The position numbers and the translations under genes were made by a program. 64,000 bases of DNA from Nemorincola caseinilytica (GTDB lineage Bacteria; Bacteroidota; Bacteroidia; Chitinophagales; Chitinophagaceae). Positions 53,837-62,466 of this stretch are shown one piece after another; the first letter of the stretch is position 1; each line of letters starts with the position of its first letter. Location: the NCBI RefSeq assembly GCF_039540515.1, contig NZ_BAABFA010000001.1, positions 124,001-188,000 of the forward strand. Direction: 5' to 3'. The notes under the pieces were generated by a model, which did not search any database, had not been told where the DNA came from, and worked only from the letters and a program-made list of their open reading frames with translations.

Positions 53837-53844
53837 TAACTTTG
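53837..53844 (+). promoter_or_regulatory. -7 box of the 1203-residue T9SS gene
   Basis: TAACTTTG is the same -7 box as at the tetR gene and lies 62 bases before the ATG at 53907. The -33 element is not clear. The leader of about 55 bases is long for this window. Confidence 0.5.
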
Positions 53845-53906
53845 CACTCCCCTTTGCGTTACGTTGATGCGAATCACTATGAGATCACTGCACACACCAC
53901 TTACAT

Positions 53907-56900
53907 ATGAGAACCATTTTTACGCGGACCTTCTTTGCATGTCTGCTATTTTTTGCGCTTTTAAGCGATACGAACACATCTGAAGCACAATGCCTTTCAT
54001 GGGGTACAGAGGGCATACAGGGCATGTCATCGGGCGGGGCGCTCTACACATCGGTGGCCACCGATGCCGCCGGCACACCATATATAGTATATATGGACGA
54101 GGACCAGGGCTATAAGGCAACGGTAAAGAAATTTTCGGGAGGTACATGGGTCACGGTAGGTATAGCAGGTTTCTCTGCAGGCCGTGCCGAACATACGTCC
54201 ATAGCCATCAGCAGCGCGGGCATACCCTATGTGGCCTACATGGACCAGAACGTGAGCTATAAGGCCACGGTAATGAGGTTCGACGGATCGGCATGGGTGA
54301 ACGTAGGTACACCCGGCCTCTCTGCCGGACAGGCAGAGTATACCTGTATAGCCATAGATGCATCGGGTACACCATATGTGGTCTATTCCGACTGGGGCAA
54401 TGCCAAAAAAGCCACGGTGATGCGCTTCAGCGGATCGGCATGGGTGAATGTGGGTGCCACAGGTTTCTCGGCCGGGCAGGCCTCCTATACCAAGCTGGTA
54501 ATGAACAGCACCGGCATGCCCTATGTGGTATATAAGGATGCAGGCAATAGTGGCAAGGCCACGGTGATGCGCTATACCGGCACACTATGGAGCACCGTGG
54601 GCACGGCCGGCTTTTCGGCAGGACAGGCAGAGTATACGGCCCTTGCCTTTGCCAACGACACACCCTTTGTGGCTTATTCCGACTGGTCGATGAGCCGTAT
54701 GGTAACGGCCATGAAATACAATGGTACTACATGGGTGGCAGCAGGTACACCCGGCCTGTCGCCCGACCGTGCCGACAATATAGCCATGGCCACAGATACG
54801 GCAGGCAAGCCCCACATATTGTATGCCGACTGGTACAATGGCGATGAGGCCACCGTACTGAGATACAATGGCAGTAGCTGGGCTACGGTAGGCGCCGCTA
54901 TATTCTCTACAGGCGCTACATCGGGCAATGCCATAGCCATATCGCGGGGCAACACCATATATGTAGGCTATACCGATGGCGATGTGGGCGGCAAGGCCAC
55001 GGTAATAAAGTATGACGAAGTGATGAACCCCATCACCGGCTCGCTCAATGTATGTTCCGGCTATACATCTGCCCTTGGCAATGCCGATGGCGGCGGCACC
55101 TGGAGCAGCAGCAATACAGGCATAGCCATGGTAGGCGCTGCCAGCGGTGTGGTAACGGGCGTAAGCAGCGGCACGGCCATTATTTCCTACACCACCACAG
55201 GCGGCTGTGGCGCGCTCACCACTACTGTAGTGGTAACGGTGAGCGCAGCAGGCACGCCCATCACAGGTACGCTCATAGCCTGTACAGGCTATACCACTAC
55301 CCTCTCTAACGCCACGGCAGGCGGCACCTGGAGCAGCAGCAGTGCTACCATAGGCACCATAGGGTCGTCATCGGGTATAGTTACGGGCATCACACCCGGC
55401 ACCACTACCATTAGCTACATAGCCCCGGGCGGCTGCAACTTTGCGGCAGTGGTCACGGTCTCTACCACACCGGCCTTCATTACCGGTCCGTTGTCGGTAT
55501 GTGCGGGTACTACTTCTACCCTGTCCTGTGTGACACCGGGCGGCACCTGGAGCAGCAGCAATACCGCCATAGGCACCATAGGCTCATCATCGGGCACGGT
55601 GATGGTGGGTACGGTAGGTACCACCTCCATTTCTTACACCATGCCGGGTGGCTGTGCCCGTAACGTGGTAATGACAGTAAATACCAATCCCCCGGCCATA
55701 ACCGGGGTGATGCAGGCCTGTGTGTCGAGCAATACCACATTGAGCGACCCCATGACCGGCGGCATATGGAGCAGCAGCAATACAGCCATAGCCACCGTCA
55801 TATCGTCTACCGGCATGGTGGTGGGTGTAACGCCCGGCACCGTCACTATATCGTATTATGCCATAGGCTGCTATGCCACTGCCGTGGTCACCATCAATGC
55901 CATACCCTCGCCCATATCGGGGCCGTCGGCGGTATGTGCAGGTAGCACAGGTATACTCTCCAGTATCCCATCCGGCGGCAGCTGGAGCAGCAGCAACACC
56001 TCACTGGCCACCATAGATGCCTCTGGCGTAATAACCGGCATAGCTGTGGGGAATCCCATCATTACCTATGGTTTCCCTACGGGCTGTTTCAGGACATTGC
56101 TCTATAATGTGAGTGCGGCGCCCGCTCCCATAGCAGGCCTCACTACGGTGTGCGAGGGAGCATCGGTACCCCTCAGCAGCGCTCCCGCCGGTGGCACATG
56201 GGTCAGCAGCACCAGCAATGCCAGCATAGGCACCTCATCGGGCGTGGTCACAGGTGTTACCGTAGGTACATCCACCATTACCTATTCGGTAGGTGCAGGC
56301 TGCCGTACCACCACTACCATTACAGTTGCGCCATCGCCGGGTGTCATCACCGGGCCGGGTGTAGCATGCGTGGGGTCTACCATTGCACTTGCCAGCTCGG
56401 CAGGCGGCTCATGGACCAGCGCCAACCCCGGTATAGCCACAGTAGGCTCTGCCAGCGGCGTGGTAATGGGTGTAATGCCAGGTGCGGCCACTATTACCTA
56501 TTCCATACCCTCGGGCTGCTATAGGGTGGCTATCGTTACCGTCATCGTCACACCGGCGGCGGCAGTGATATCAGGCCCTACAGCGGTATGTGCAGGTGAT
56601 GCCATCACGCTCTCGGCCAGTATGACCGGCGGTATATGGAGCAGCGTTACCGGCCGGGCATCGGTGTCGGCCGGTACAGGTATGGTGGCGGGTATGGCAG
56701 GCGGACCGGATACTATCTTTTACAGTACGCTATCGGCTTGCGGGGTCATCACGGCCTCGTATCCCGTTACCGTGAATGCCATACCATCGCCGGGCACCAT
56801 AATAGGCGAAACAGATGTATGCAGGGGCAATACCATTACCCTCTCGTCTACCATAGCGGGCGGCACCTGGCGCAGCGGTAATGTAGTAGTGGCCACCATT

Positions 56901-57518
56901 TCCCCGGCAGGGGTACTCACGGGTATAGTTGCAGGTACGGTCACGGTCATGTACAGGGTATCTAACCTGTGCGGGGCCGATACGGCCTTCTCTGTGATAG
57001 AGGTACACGAACACCCCGATGCAGGCGCCATAACCGGGCTGGATACCGTATGCCAGGGCGATACCATACGCCTGGCCAATACTGCCACAAGCGGCCTGTG
57101 GAGCAGCGCCGGGTCCGAGACCGCTACCATAGATGCGGACGGACTGGTGACAGGTGTACTGCCGGGCATAGTGACGATCCGCTATATAACAACTAACCTG
57201 TGCGGGGCCGATACTGCTACGAAAAAGGTATATGTACAGTTCGGTACTATATGTGGTACGGCTGTGGCACCCACAGCATCAGTGACACACATTAGCATAT
57301 TTCCCAATCCCAGCAGTGGTGCATTGACCGTAGAGACCCCGGCACCGGGCACGCTGCTGGTATACACCATAGACGGGAAGGAAGTAAGCAGGCATACCAT
57401 TCGCAGGCCTTCTACGTCCGTTACCCTGCCGGGCGACCTGACCGCAGGTCTTTATATGTGCCGTTTTGCCGGCGAGGATGGCAGCAGCACAGTGGTAAGG
57501 CTGGTATACCAGCCATGA
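53907..57518 (+). CDS. T9SS-secreted giant protein: seven propeller-like repeats plus ten Ig-like repeats
   Basis: This is a 1203-residue protein with a signal peptide (cleaved near residue 27). Residues 40-372 are seven repeats of about 49 residues (core GTPYVVYxDxxxxxKATVMRFxGSAWVxVGTxGFSAGQ, quoted as a pattern), consistent with a seven-bladed beta-propeller. Residues 375 to about 1120 are ten BIG2-like repeats of 70-77 residues with PITG...VC...GGTWSSSNT...SGVVTG...GC; each keeps a cysteine pair. The C-terminus is a type A T9SS sorting domain (SIFPNPSSGALTV). The stalk is the same family as the repeats at 8.4-13 kb. A propeller-tipped adhesin is inferred. Confidence 0.87.
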   Translation: MRTIFTRTFFACLLFFALLSDTNTSEAQCLSWGTEGIQGMSSGGALYTSVATDAAGTPYIVYMDEDQGYKATVKKFSGGTWVTVGIAGFSAGRAEHTSIAISSAGIPYVAYMDQNVSYKATVMRFDGSAWVNVGTPGLSAGQAEYTCIAIDASGTPYVVYSDWGNAKKATVMRFSGSAWVNVGATGFSAGQASYTKLVMNSTGMPYVVYKDAGNSGKATVMRYTGTLWSTVGTAGFSAGQAEYTALAFANDTPFVAYSDWSMSRMVTAMKYNGTTWVAAGTPGLSPDRADNIAMATDTAGKPHILYADWYNGDEATVLRYNGSSWATVGAAIFSTGATSGNAIAISRGNTIYVGYTDGDVGGKATVIKYDEVMNPITGSLNVCSGYTSALGNADGGGTWSSSNTGIAMVGAASGVVTGVSSGTAIISYTTTGGCGALTTTVVVTVSAAGTPITGTLIACTGYTTTLSNATAGGTWSSSSATIGTIGSSSGIVTGITPGTTTISYIAPGGCNFAAVVTVSTTPAFITGPLSVCAGTTSTLSCVTPGGTWSSSNTAIGTIGSSSGTVMVGTVGTTSISYTMPGGCARNVVMTVNTNPPAITGVMQACVSSNTTLSDPMTGGIWSSSNTAIATVISSTGMVVGVTPGTVTISYYAIGCYATAVVTINAIPSPISGPSAVCAGSTGILSSIPSGGSWSSSNTSLATIDASGVITGIAVGNPIITYGFPTGCFRTLLYNVSAAPAPIAGLTTVCEGASVPLSSAPAGGTWVSSTSNASIGTSSGVVTGVTVGTSTITYSVGAGCRTTTTITVAPSPGVITGPGVACVGSTIALASSAGGSWTSANPGIATVGSASGVVMGVMPGAATITYSIPSGCYRVAIVTVIVTPAAAVISGPTAVCAGDAITLSASMTGGIWSSVTGRASVSAGTGMVAGMAGGPDTIFYSTLSACGVITASYPVTVNAIPSPGTIIGETDVCRGNTITLSSTIAGGTWRSGNVVVATISPAGVLTGIVAGTVTVMYRVSNLCGADTAFSVIEVHEHPDAGAITGLDTVCQGDTIRLANTATSGLWSSAGSETATIDADGLVTGVLPGIVTIRYITTNLCGADTATKKVYVQFGTICGTAVAPTASVTHISIFPNPSSGALTVETPAPGTLLVYTIDGKEVSRHTIRRPSTSVTLPGDLTAGLYMCRFAGEDGSSTVVRLVYQP

Positions 57519-57591
57519 TGAATTGAGAAAAGACGTCCATATTATCTTGCGCAGAGGGCTTTTATCATTTCGCTTTTTGCGGCACGATCAT

Positions 57592-57599
57592 TACTTTTG
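57592..57599 (+). promoter_or_regulatory. -7 box of efp
   Basis: TACTTTTG fits TAnnTTTG and sits 29 bases before the efp ATG. A TTTC 20 bases upstream could stand for the -33 element; the match is weak. Confidence 0.5.
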
Positions 57600-57628
57600 C
57601 GATCAATAAATATAAAAACAACATTTTC

Positions 57629-58195
57629 ATGGCTACAACAGCAGATATGCGCAATGGGTTGATCATTAAACTTGATGGCAACCTTTATTCAGTAGTGGAA
57701 TTCGGACAGAACAAAACGGCACGCGCTGCCGCAAAAGTGTGGGCGAAGCTGAAAGGCGTGGATAACAACCGTTCTATAGAGCATACCTGGAACTCGGGCG
57801 ATAACATATTCCCTGTTCGCGTAGAGCGCCGCAACTACCAGTTCCTTTACAGGGACGAAGCAGGCTTCAACCTGATGGACAACAACACCTTCGAGCAGAT
57901 AGTGATAGGTGAGAACATGATAGACCGCCCCGAACTGTTCAAAGACGGCCAGGAATGCTTCGTGATAGTGAACACAGAGACCGAGCAGCCTATGAGCGTA
58001 GAGCTGCCGCCCCATGTGAACCTGCGCATCACCTACTCAGAGCCCGGCGTAAAAGGCGATACCGCTACCCGCGCCCTGAAAGCTGCTACCGTAGAGACAG
58101 GCGCCACAGTGATGGTACCCCTCTTCGTAGATACCGACGAGCTGATAAAAATAGACACCAAGACCGGCAACTATGTTGAAAGGGTGAAAGAATAA
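57629..58195 (+). CDS. efp: elongation factor P (arginine-tip type)
   Basis: EF-P binds ribosomes stalled at proline runs. This 188-residue protein has the three beta domains: ADMRNGLIIKLDG opens the first, TFEQIVIG and MSVELPPHVNLRI mark the second, and EPGVKGDTAT...GATVMVPLFV with IDTKTGNYVERVK the third (each quoted in part). The tip loop reads NKTARAAAKVW, so Arg32 aligns with Lys34 of E. coli EF-P, which EpmA modifies. Arg-type EF-Ps of other bacteria are rhamnosylated by EarP. Ile is encoded by ATA in 8 of 11 positions. Confidence 0.95.
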   Translation: MATTADMRNGLIIKLDGNLYSVVEFGQNKTARAAAKVWAKLKGVDNNRSIEHTWNSGDNIFPVRVERRNYQFLYRDEAGFNLMDNNTFEQIVIGENMIDRPELFKDGQECFVIVNTETEQPMSVELPPHVNLRITYSEPGVKGDTATRALKAATVETGATVMVPLFVDTDELIKIDTKTGNYVERVKE

Positions 58196-58265
58196 TATTT
58201 CGATGCGTTTTTGCGCAAAGAGATATTTTTCCACCATTCATACCCTCGCAGAACCATTATTTCAT

Positions 58266-58273
58266 TACTTTCG
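58266..58273 (+). promoter_or_regulatory. possible -7 box of accB
   Basis: TACTTTCG, one base off TAnnTTTG, lies 18 bases before the accB ATG. The same variant precedes rmlB at 60299-60306. A -33 element is not clear. Confidence 0.35.
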
Positions 58274-58291
58274 ACTTAAACTTACCCACTC

Positions 58292-58783
58292 ATGGAGTAT
58301 AAACAGATACAAGAACTGATAAAGACCATAAACAAGTCGAACATCAGTGAGCTCAGTATAGAAGAAGGCGATTTCAAGATCACCATCAAGCAAGATATGT
58401 CCGGCCAGCAGCCTGCATTCGTTATGGCGCCTGCCGTTGCAGCACCTGCACCTATGCCGGTTGCAGCACCTGCGCCTTCACCCGCTGCTGCCGCAGCGCC
58501 TGCACCTGCGGCCAAGCCTGCAGCACCTGCAGAGAACGCCAACCAGGTGACCATAAAGTCGCCTATGATAGGTACGTTCTACCGCAGCCCATCGCCCGAC
58601 AAGCCCGTATTCGTGAACGTAGGCGACGAGGTGAAGAAAGGACAGAAACTGTGCATCATAGAGGCCATGAAGCTGTTCAACGACATAGAAAGCGATATGA
58701 ACTGCCGTATCATAAAGGTACTGGCCGACGATTCTACCCCTGTAGAGTACGACCAGCCGCTTTTCCTTGTAGAACCTATTTAA
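58292..58783 (+). CDS. accB: biotin carboxyl carrier protein of acetyl-CoA carboxylase
   Basis: AccB carries biotin between the carboxylase and transferase of acetyl-CoA carboxylase, the first step of fatty acid synthesis. This 163-residue protein has an N-terminal helical part, an Ala/Pro-rich flexible linker (about 45-81) and a biotinyl domain. The biotin site is EAMKLF (Lys127) and SPMIGTFYRSPSPD opens the domain. accC follows 108 bases later, as in most bacteria. The call is firm. Confidence 0.97.
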   Translation: MEYKQIQELIKTINKSNISELSIEEGDFKITIKQDMSGQQPAFVMAPAVAAPAPMPVAAPAPSPAAAAAPAPAAKPAAPAENANQVTIKSPMIGTFYRSPSPDKPVFVNVGDEVKKGQKLCIIEAMKLFNDIESDMNCRIIKVLADDSTPVEYDQPLFLVEPI

Positions 58784-58891
58784 ATACCGCACTGTGCAGC
58801 CGCACAGACACAATAATAAAGTGGCCTTGAACAAAGGCCATTTTTAGTAATAAGGGTTATTTTATTTATATTACATAAAATATCAGATAAC

Positions 58892-60229
58892 GTGTTCAAA
58901 AAGATATTGATAGCTAACCGCGGTGAGATAGCATTGCGCATCATTCGTACCTGTCGCGAAATGGGAATACGCACCGTAGCAGTATACTCTACCGCCGACA
59001 AGGAAAGCCTGCATGTGCGTTTTGCCGATGAGGCCGTATGTATAGGTAAGCCACAGAGTTCGGACTCTTACCTGAACATGCAGCACATAATGGCCGCTGC
59101 CGAGATAACCAATGCCGATGCCATACATCCCGGTTACGGCTTCCTGGCAGAGAATGCAGCATTTGCAGAGATATGTGCGCAGTACAAGATAAAGTTCATA
59201 GGCCCCACCCCTGCCATGATAAATGCCATGGGCGACAAGATAACCGCCAAAGAGACCATGATACGCGCAGGCGTGCCTGTGATACCGGGCTCTGACGGCC
59301 TGCTGCAGAGTGTGGAAGAGGCCAAGAAACTGGCAAAGGACATGGGTTATCCCGTGATCATAAAAGCTACCGCCGGCGGCGGTGGCAAGGGTATGCGCGT
59401 GATATGGGAAGAGAGCGAGCTGGACAATGCCTACACATCGGCCAAGATGGAGGCCAAAGCATCGTTCAAGAACGATGGCATATACATGGAGAAATTCGTG
59501 GAAGAACCACGCCATATAGAGATACAGGTGGCCGGCGACCAGTTCGGCACCGTTTGCCATCTCAGCGAGCGCGACTGCTCTATACAGCGCCGCCACCAGA
59601 AGCTGGTGGAAGAGTCGCCATCGCCCTTTATGACGCCCGAGCTGAGGCAGCGCATGGGCGAGGCGGCCATCAAGGCTGCGGCGGCCATCAACTACGAAAG
59701 CGTGGGTACCATAGAATTCCTGGTAGATAAGCACCGCAACTTCTACTTCATGGAAATGAACACCCGTATACAGGTAGAGCATGGTGTGACAGAGGAAGTG
59801 ATAAGCTACGACCTGATAAAGGAACAGATAAAGATAGCAGCAGGCGTACCCATAAGCGGTAAGAACTACGAGCCTAAGATACACGCCATAGAGTGCCGTA
59901 TAAATGCCGAGGACCCGTACAATGACTTCCGCCCATGCCCGGGCAAGATAACCGTACTGCATACGCCCGGCGGCCATGGTGTGCGTGTAGACTCGCATAT
60001 ATATGCCGGGTATACCATACCCCCCTACTACGATTCTATGATAGCCAAAGTGATAGCCGTGGCCCAGACGCGTGAGGAGGCAATAAACACTATGGAGCGT
60101 GCACTGAGCGAGTATGTGATAGAGGGCGTGAAAACGACCATACCCTTCCACCTGCAGCTGATGAAGAACGAAGATTTCCGCAAGGGCAACTTCACTACCA
60201 AATTCATAGAGACCTTCAAGCTGGTGTGA
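58892..60229 (+). CDS. accC: biotin carboxylase of acetyl-CoA carboxylase
   Basis: AccC carboxylates biotin on AccB using ATP and bicarbonate. This 445-residue protein starts with GTG at 58892 (FKKILIANRGEIALRIIRT, quoted in part). The ATP-grasp features are KATAGGGGKGMRV, the biotin/bicarbonate site EMNTRIQVEHGVTEE and, near the end, RPCPGKITVLHTPGG. The length is normal. In the first 180 residues 17 of 20 isoleucines are ATA. The accB-accC pair is a standard operon. Confidence 0.97.
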   Translation: MFKKILIANRGEIALRIIRTCREMGIRTVAVYSTADKESLHVRFADEAVCIGKPQSSDSYLNMQHIMAAAEITNADAIHPGYGFLAENAAFAEICAQYKIKFIGPTPAMINAMGDKITAKETMIRAGVPVIPGSDGLLQSVEEAKKLAKDMGYPVIIKATAGGGGKGMRVIWEESELDNAYTSAKMEAKASFKNDGIYMEKFVEEPRHIEIQVAGDQFGTVCHLSERDCSIQRRHQKLVEESPSPFMTPELRQRMGEAAIKAAAAINYESVGTIEFLVDKHRNFYFMEMNTRIQVEHGVTEEVISYDLIKEQIKIAAGVPISGKNYEPKIHAIECRINAEDPYNDFRPCPGKITVLHTPGGHGVRVDSHIYAGYTIPPYYDSMIAKVIAVAQTREEAINTMERALSEYVIEGVKTTIPFHLQLMKNEDFRKGNFTTKFIETFKLV

Positions 60230-60298
60230 TCTACCCGGCCGATATTTTAATTAAGTTATTTCTAACAGCAGACAAAGAGATAAGCGATACAATATCTC

Positions 60299-60306
60299 TA
60301 CTTTCG
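60299..60306 (+). promoter_or_regulatory. possible -7 box of rmlB
   Basis: TACTTTCG, one base off the consensus, ends 4 bases before the rmlB ATG. If used, the transcript would be leaderless. No -33 element is visible, so this is weak. Confidence 0.3.
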
Positions 60307-60310
60307 CATC

Positions 60311-61366
60311 ATGAACAAAACATTGCTGATAACGGGTGGCGCAGGTTTCATAGGCTCGCATGTGGTGCGCCTATTCGTCACCAAATACCCCGAATACAAG
60401 ATAGTGAACCTGGATGCCCTCACCTATGCAGGCAACCTCGAGAACCTGAAAGACATACAGGATGCCCCGAACTACATATTTGAGAAAGCCGACATCACCG
60501 ATGCGGCACATATCAACCGCCTGTTCGAACAGTACAAGTTCGATGGGGTGATACACCTGGCCGCCGAAAGCCATGTGGACCGCTCTATACTGGACCCTAA
60601 TGCTTTTATACAGACGAATGTGATGGGCACGGCCAACCTGCTGAACGCGGCCCGCACCCTGTGGAAGGACAATATGGATGGCAAACGCTTCTACCATGTG
60701 TCTACCGATGAGGTATACGGCTCACTGGGCGAAGAAGGTTTCTTCCTGGAGACCACTCCATACGATCCCCAGTCGCCCTACTCTGCCTCTAAAGCAGCTT
60801 CTGATCACCTGGTACGCGCATATGGTAATACCTACCACATGCCCTTCGTTATCACCAACTGTTCCAATAACTATGGCCCCAACCACTTCCCCGAGAAGCT
60901 GGTTCCGCTCTTCATCAACAATATCCGCAACAACAAGCCACTGCCTGTATATGGCGATGGCAAGTACACCCGCGACTGGCTGTATGTGATAGACCACGCC
61001 CGTGCTATAGACATGGTGTTCCATGGCGGCCGCAATGGCGAGACCTACAACATAGGTGGCTTCAACGAGTGGCAGAACATAGAATTGGTAAAGCTGCTGT
61101 GCAAGGAAATGGACAGCAGGCTGGGCCGCCAGCCGGGCGAATCGGAGAAACTGATAGCCTACATAAAAGACCGCCCCGGCCACGACCGCCGCTACGCTAT
61201 AGATGCCTCAAAGATCAATAAGGAGCTGGGCTGGTACCCATCGGTGACCTTTGAAGAAGGCCTGAGCAAGACCATTGACTGGTACATGGAGAACCAGGAG
61301 TGGCTGGATCATGTAACATCGGGCAACTACAAGAACTATTACGAAACTCAATACACACACAGATAA
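60311..61366 (+). CDS. rmlB: dTDP-glucose 4,6-dehydratase
   Basis: RmlB makes dTDP-4-keto-6-deoxyglucose, the second step toward dTDP-L-rhamnose and other deoxysugars. This 351-residue extended SDR starts LLITGGAGFIGSHVVRLF (NAD site GxxGxxG). It has HLAAESHVDRSI, STDEVYGSLGEEGFF and the catalytic YSASKAASDHLVRA (Tyr-X3-Lys), then NNYGPNHFPEKL. Its stop overlaps the rmlA start by one base (TAATG). The call is firm. Confidence 0.96.
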   Translation: MNKTLLITGGAGFIGSHVVRLFVTKYPEYKIVNLDALTYAGNLENLKDIQDAPNYIFEKADITDAAHINRLFEQYKFDGVIHLAAESHVDRSILDPNAFIQTNVMGTANLLNAARTLWKDNMDGKRFYHVSTDEVYGSLGEEGFFLETTPYDPQSPYSASKAASDHLVRAYGNTYHMPFVITNCSNNYGPNHFPEKLVPLFINNIRNNKPLPVYGDGKYTRDWLYVIDHARAIDMVFHGGRNGETYNIGGFNEWQNIELVKLLCKEMDSRLGRQPGESEKLIAYIKDRPGHDRRYAIDASKINKELGWYPSVTFEEGLSKTIDWYMENQEWLDHVTSGNYKNYYETQYTHR

Positions 61367-62232
61367 TGAAAGGCATTATCCTCGCCGGCGGTTCCGGCAC
61401 ACGGCTTTACCCCCTTACTATAGCTGTTAGCAAGCAGCTGATGCCCGTGTATGACAAGCCAATGATATACTATCCATTGTCTACACTGATGCTGGCCGGT
61501 ATCAACGAGATACTTATCATCACCACCCCCGAAGACCAGCCTGCTTTCAAAAAGCTGCTGGGTGATGGCAGCCAGATAGGTTGCCGGTTCGAGTATGTGA
61601 TACAGCCCAAACCCGAAGGTCTTGCACAGGCATTCATACTCGGTGCCGATTTCATAGGCAACGACCCTGTGGCACTGGTGCTGGGCGATAATATATTCTA
61701 CGGCTCGGGTATGGGCACCCTGCTGCGCAATAAGGTGAACCCCGATGGCGCAGTGGTATTTGCCTACCAGGTACACGATCCTGAGCGTTATGGCGTGGTG
61801 GAGTTCGACAAGAGCTTCCGTGTACTGAGCATAGAAGAAAAGCCCCTAAAGCCGAGATCGAACTATGCCGTACCCGGCCTTTATTTCTACGACAATGATG
61901 TAGTGGCCATATCCAAGGCCATAAAGCCATCGCCCCGCGGCGAGCTGGAGATAACCGATGTGAACAAGGTATACCTGGAAAAAGGCAAGCTGGAAGTAGG
62001 CGTGCTGGACCGTGGTACTGCCTGGCTGGATACCGGCACCTTCGACTCGCTCATAGAGGCAGGCGAATTCATAGAAGTGATAGAAAAGCGCCAGGGCCTG
62101 AAGATAGGCTGCATAGAAGAGATAGCCTACCGCAACGGGTGGATAAATGATGAGCAGATGGAAAAGCTGGCTACCCTCTATATGAAGAGCGGATACGGCA
62201 TGTACCTGAAGAAGCTCATAGGTACGTTATAG
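61366..62232 (+). CDS. rmlA: glucose-1-phosphate thymidylyltransferase
   Basis: RmlA joins dTTP and glucose-1-phosphate to give dTDP-glucose, the first step of the pathway that RmlB continues. This 288-residue nucleotidyltransferase opens KGIILAGGSGTRLYPLT, with KPMIYYPLSTLM, LGDNIFYGSGM and RGTAWLDTGTFDSL. Start ATG 61366 is exact for the family. rmlC and rmlD are not present before the terminator at 62261, so the pathway is completed elsewhere or feeds another deoxysugar. Confidence 0.97.
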   Translation: MKGIILAGGSGTRLYPLTIAVSKQLMPVYDKPMIYYPLSTLMLAGINEILIITTPEDQPAFKKLLGDGSQIGCRFEYVIQPKPEGLAQAFILGADFIGNDPVALVLGDNIFYGSGMGTLLRNKVNPDGAVVFAYQVHDPERYGVVEFDKSFRVLSIEEKPLKPRSNYAVPGLYFYDNDVVAISKAIKPSPRGELEITDVNKVYLEKGKLEVGVLDRGTAWLDTGTFDSLIEAGEFIEVIEKRQGLKIGCIEEIAYRNGWINDEQMEKLATLYMKSGYGMYLKKLIGTL

Positions 62233-62260
62233 GCCAAGTAGTATTTCCCCACATATCTTT

Positions 62261-62297
62261 AGCCCGGTCATGTAGTCTAATGACCGGGCTGTCTTTT
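62261..62297 (+). terminator. terminator of the rmlB-rmlA operon
   Basis: A perfect 10-bp inverted repeat (AGCCCGGTCA at 62261-62270 and its complement at 62281-62290) is followed by GTCTTTT. It begins 28 bases after the rmlA stop. Confidence 0.88.
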
Positions 62298-62466
62298 GTA
62301 ATACATTGATCATATCAGATACCGGTCATGCTATCGTCTACCCCGCTACAGTTGACCGCTTTCTCGGTAACTGTTTCTCCTATGCAAACAGAAACACATA
62401 ATATCGTTCGGATCTGTGTTATCTTCAAGCATGTTCATATCTAATTGAATGGTTAAAAGCAACTAA

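Noticed and set aside
53907..57518. Collapsed or artificially expanded repeats in the giant T9SS gene
   Set aside because: Every repeat has its own sequence differences and the frame stays open to a proper sorting domain, so an assembly error is not indicated, although long reads would settle it.
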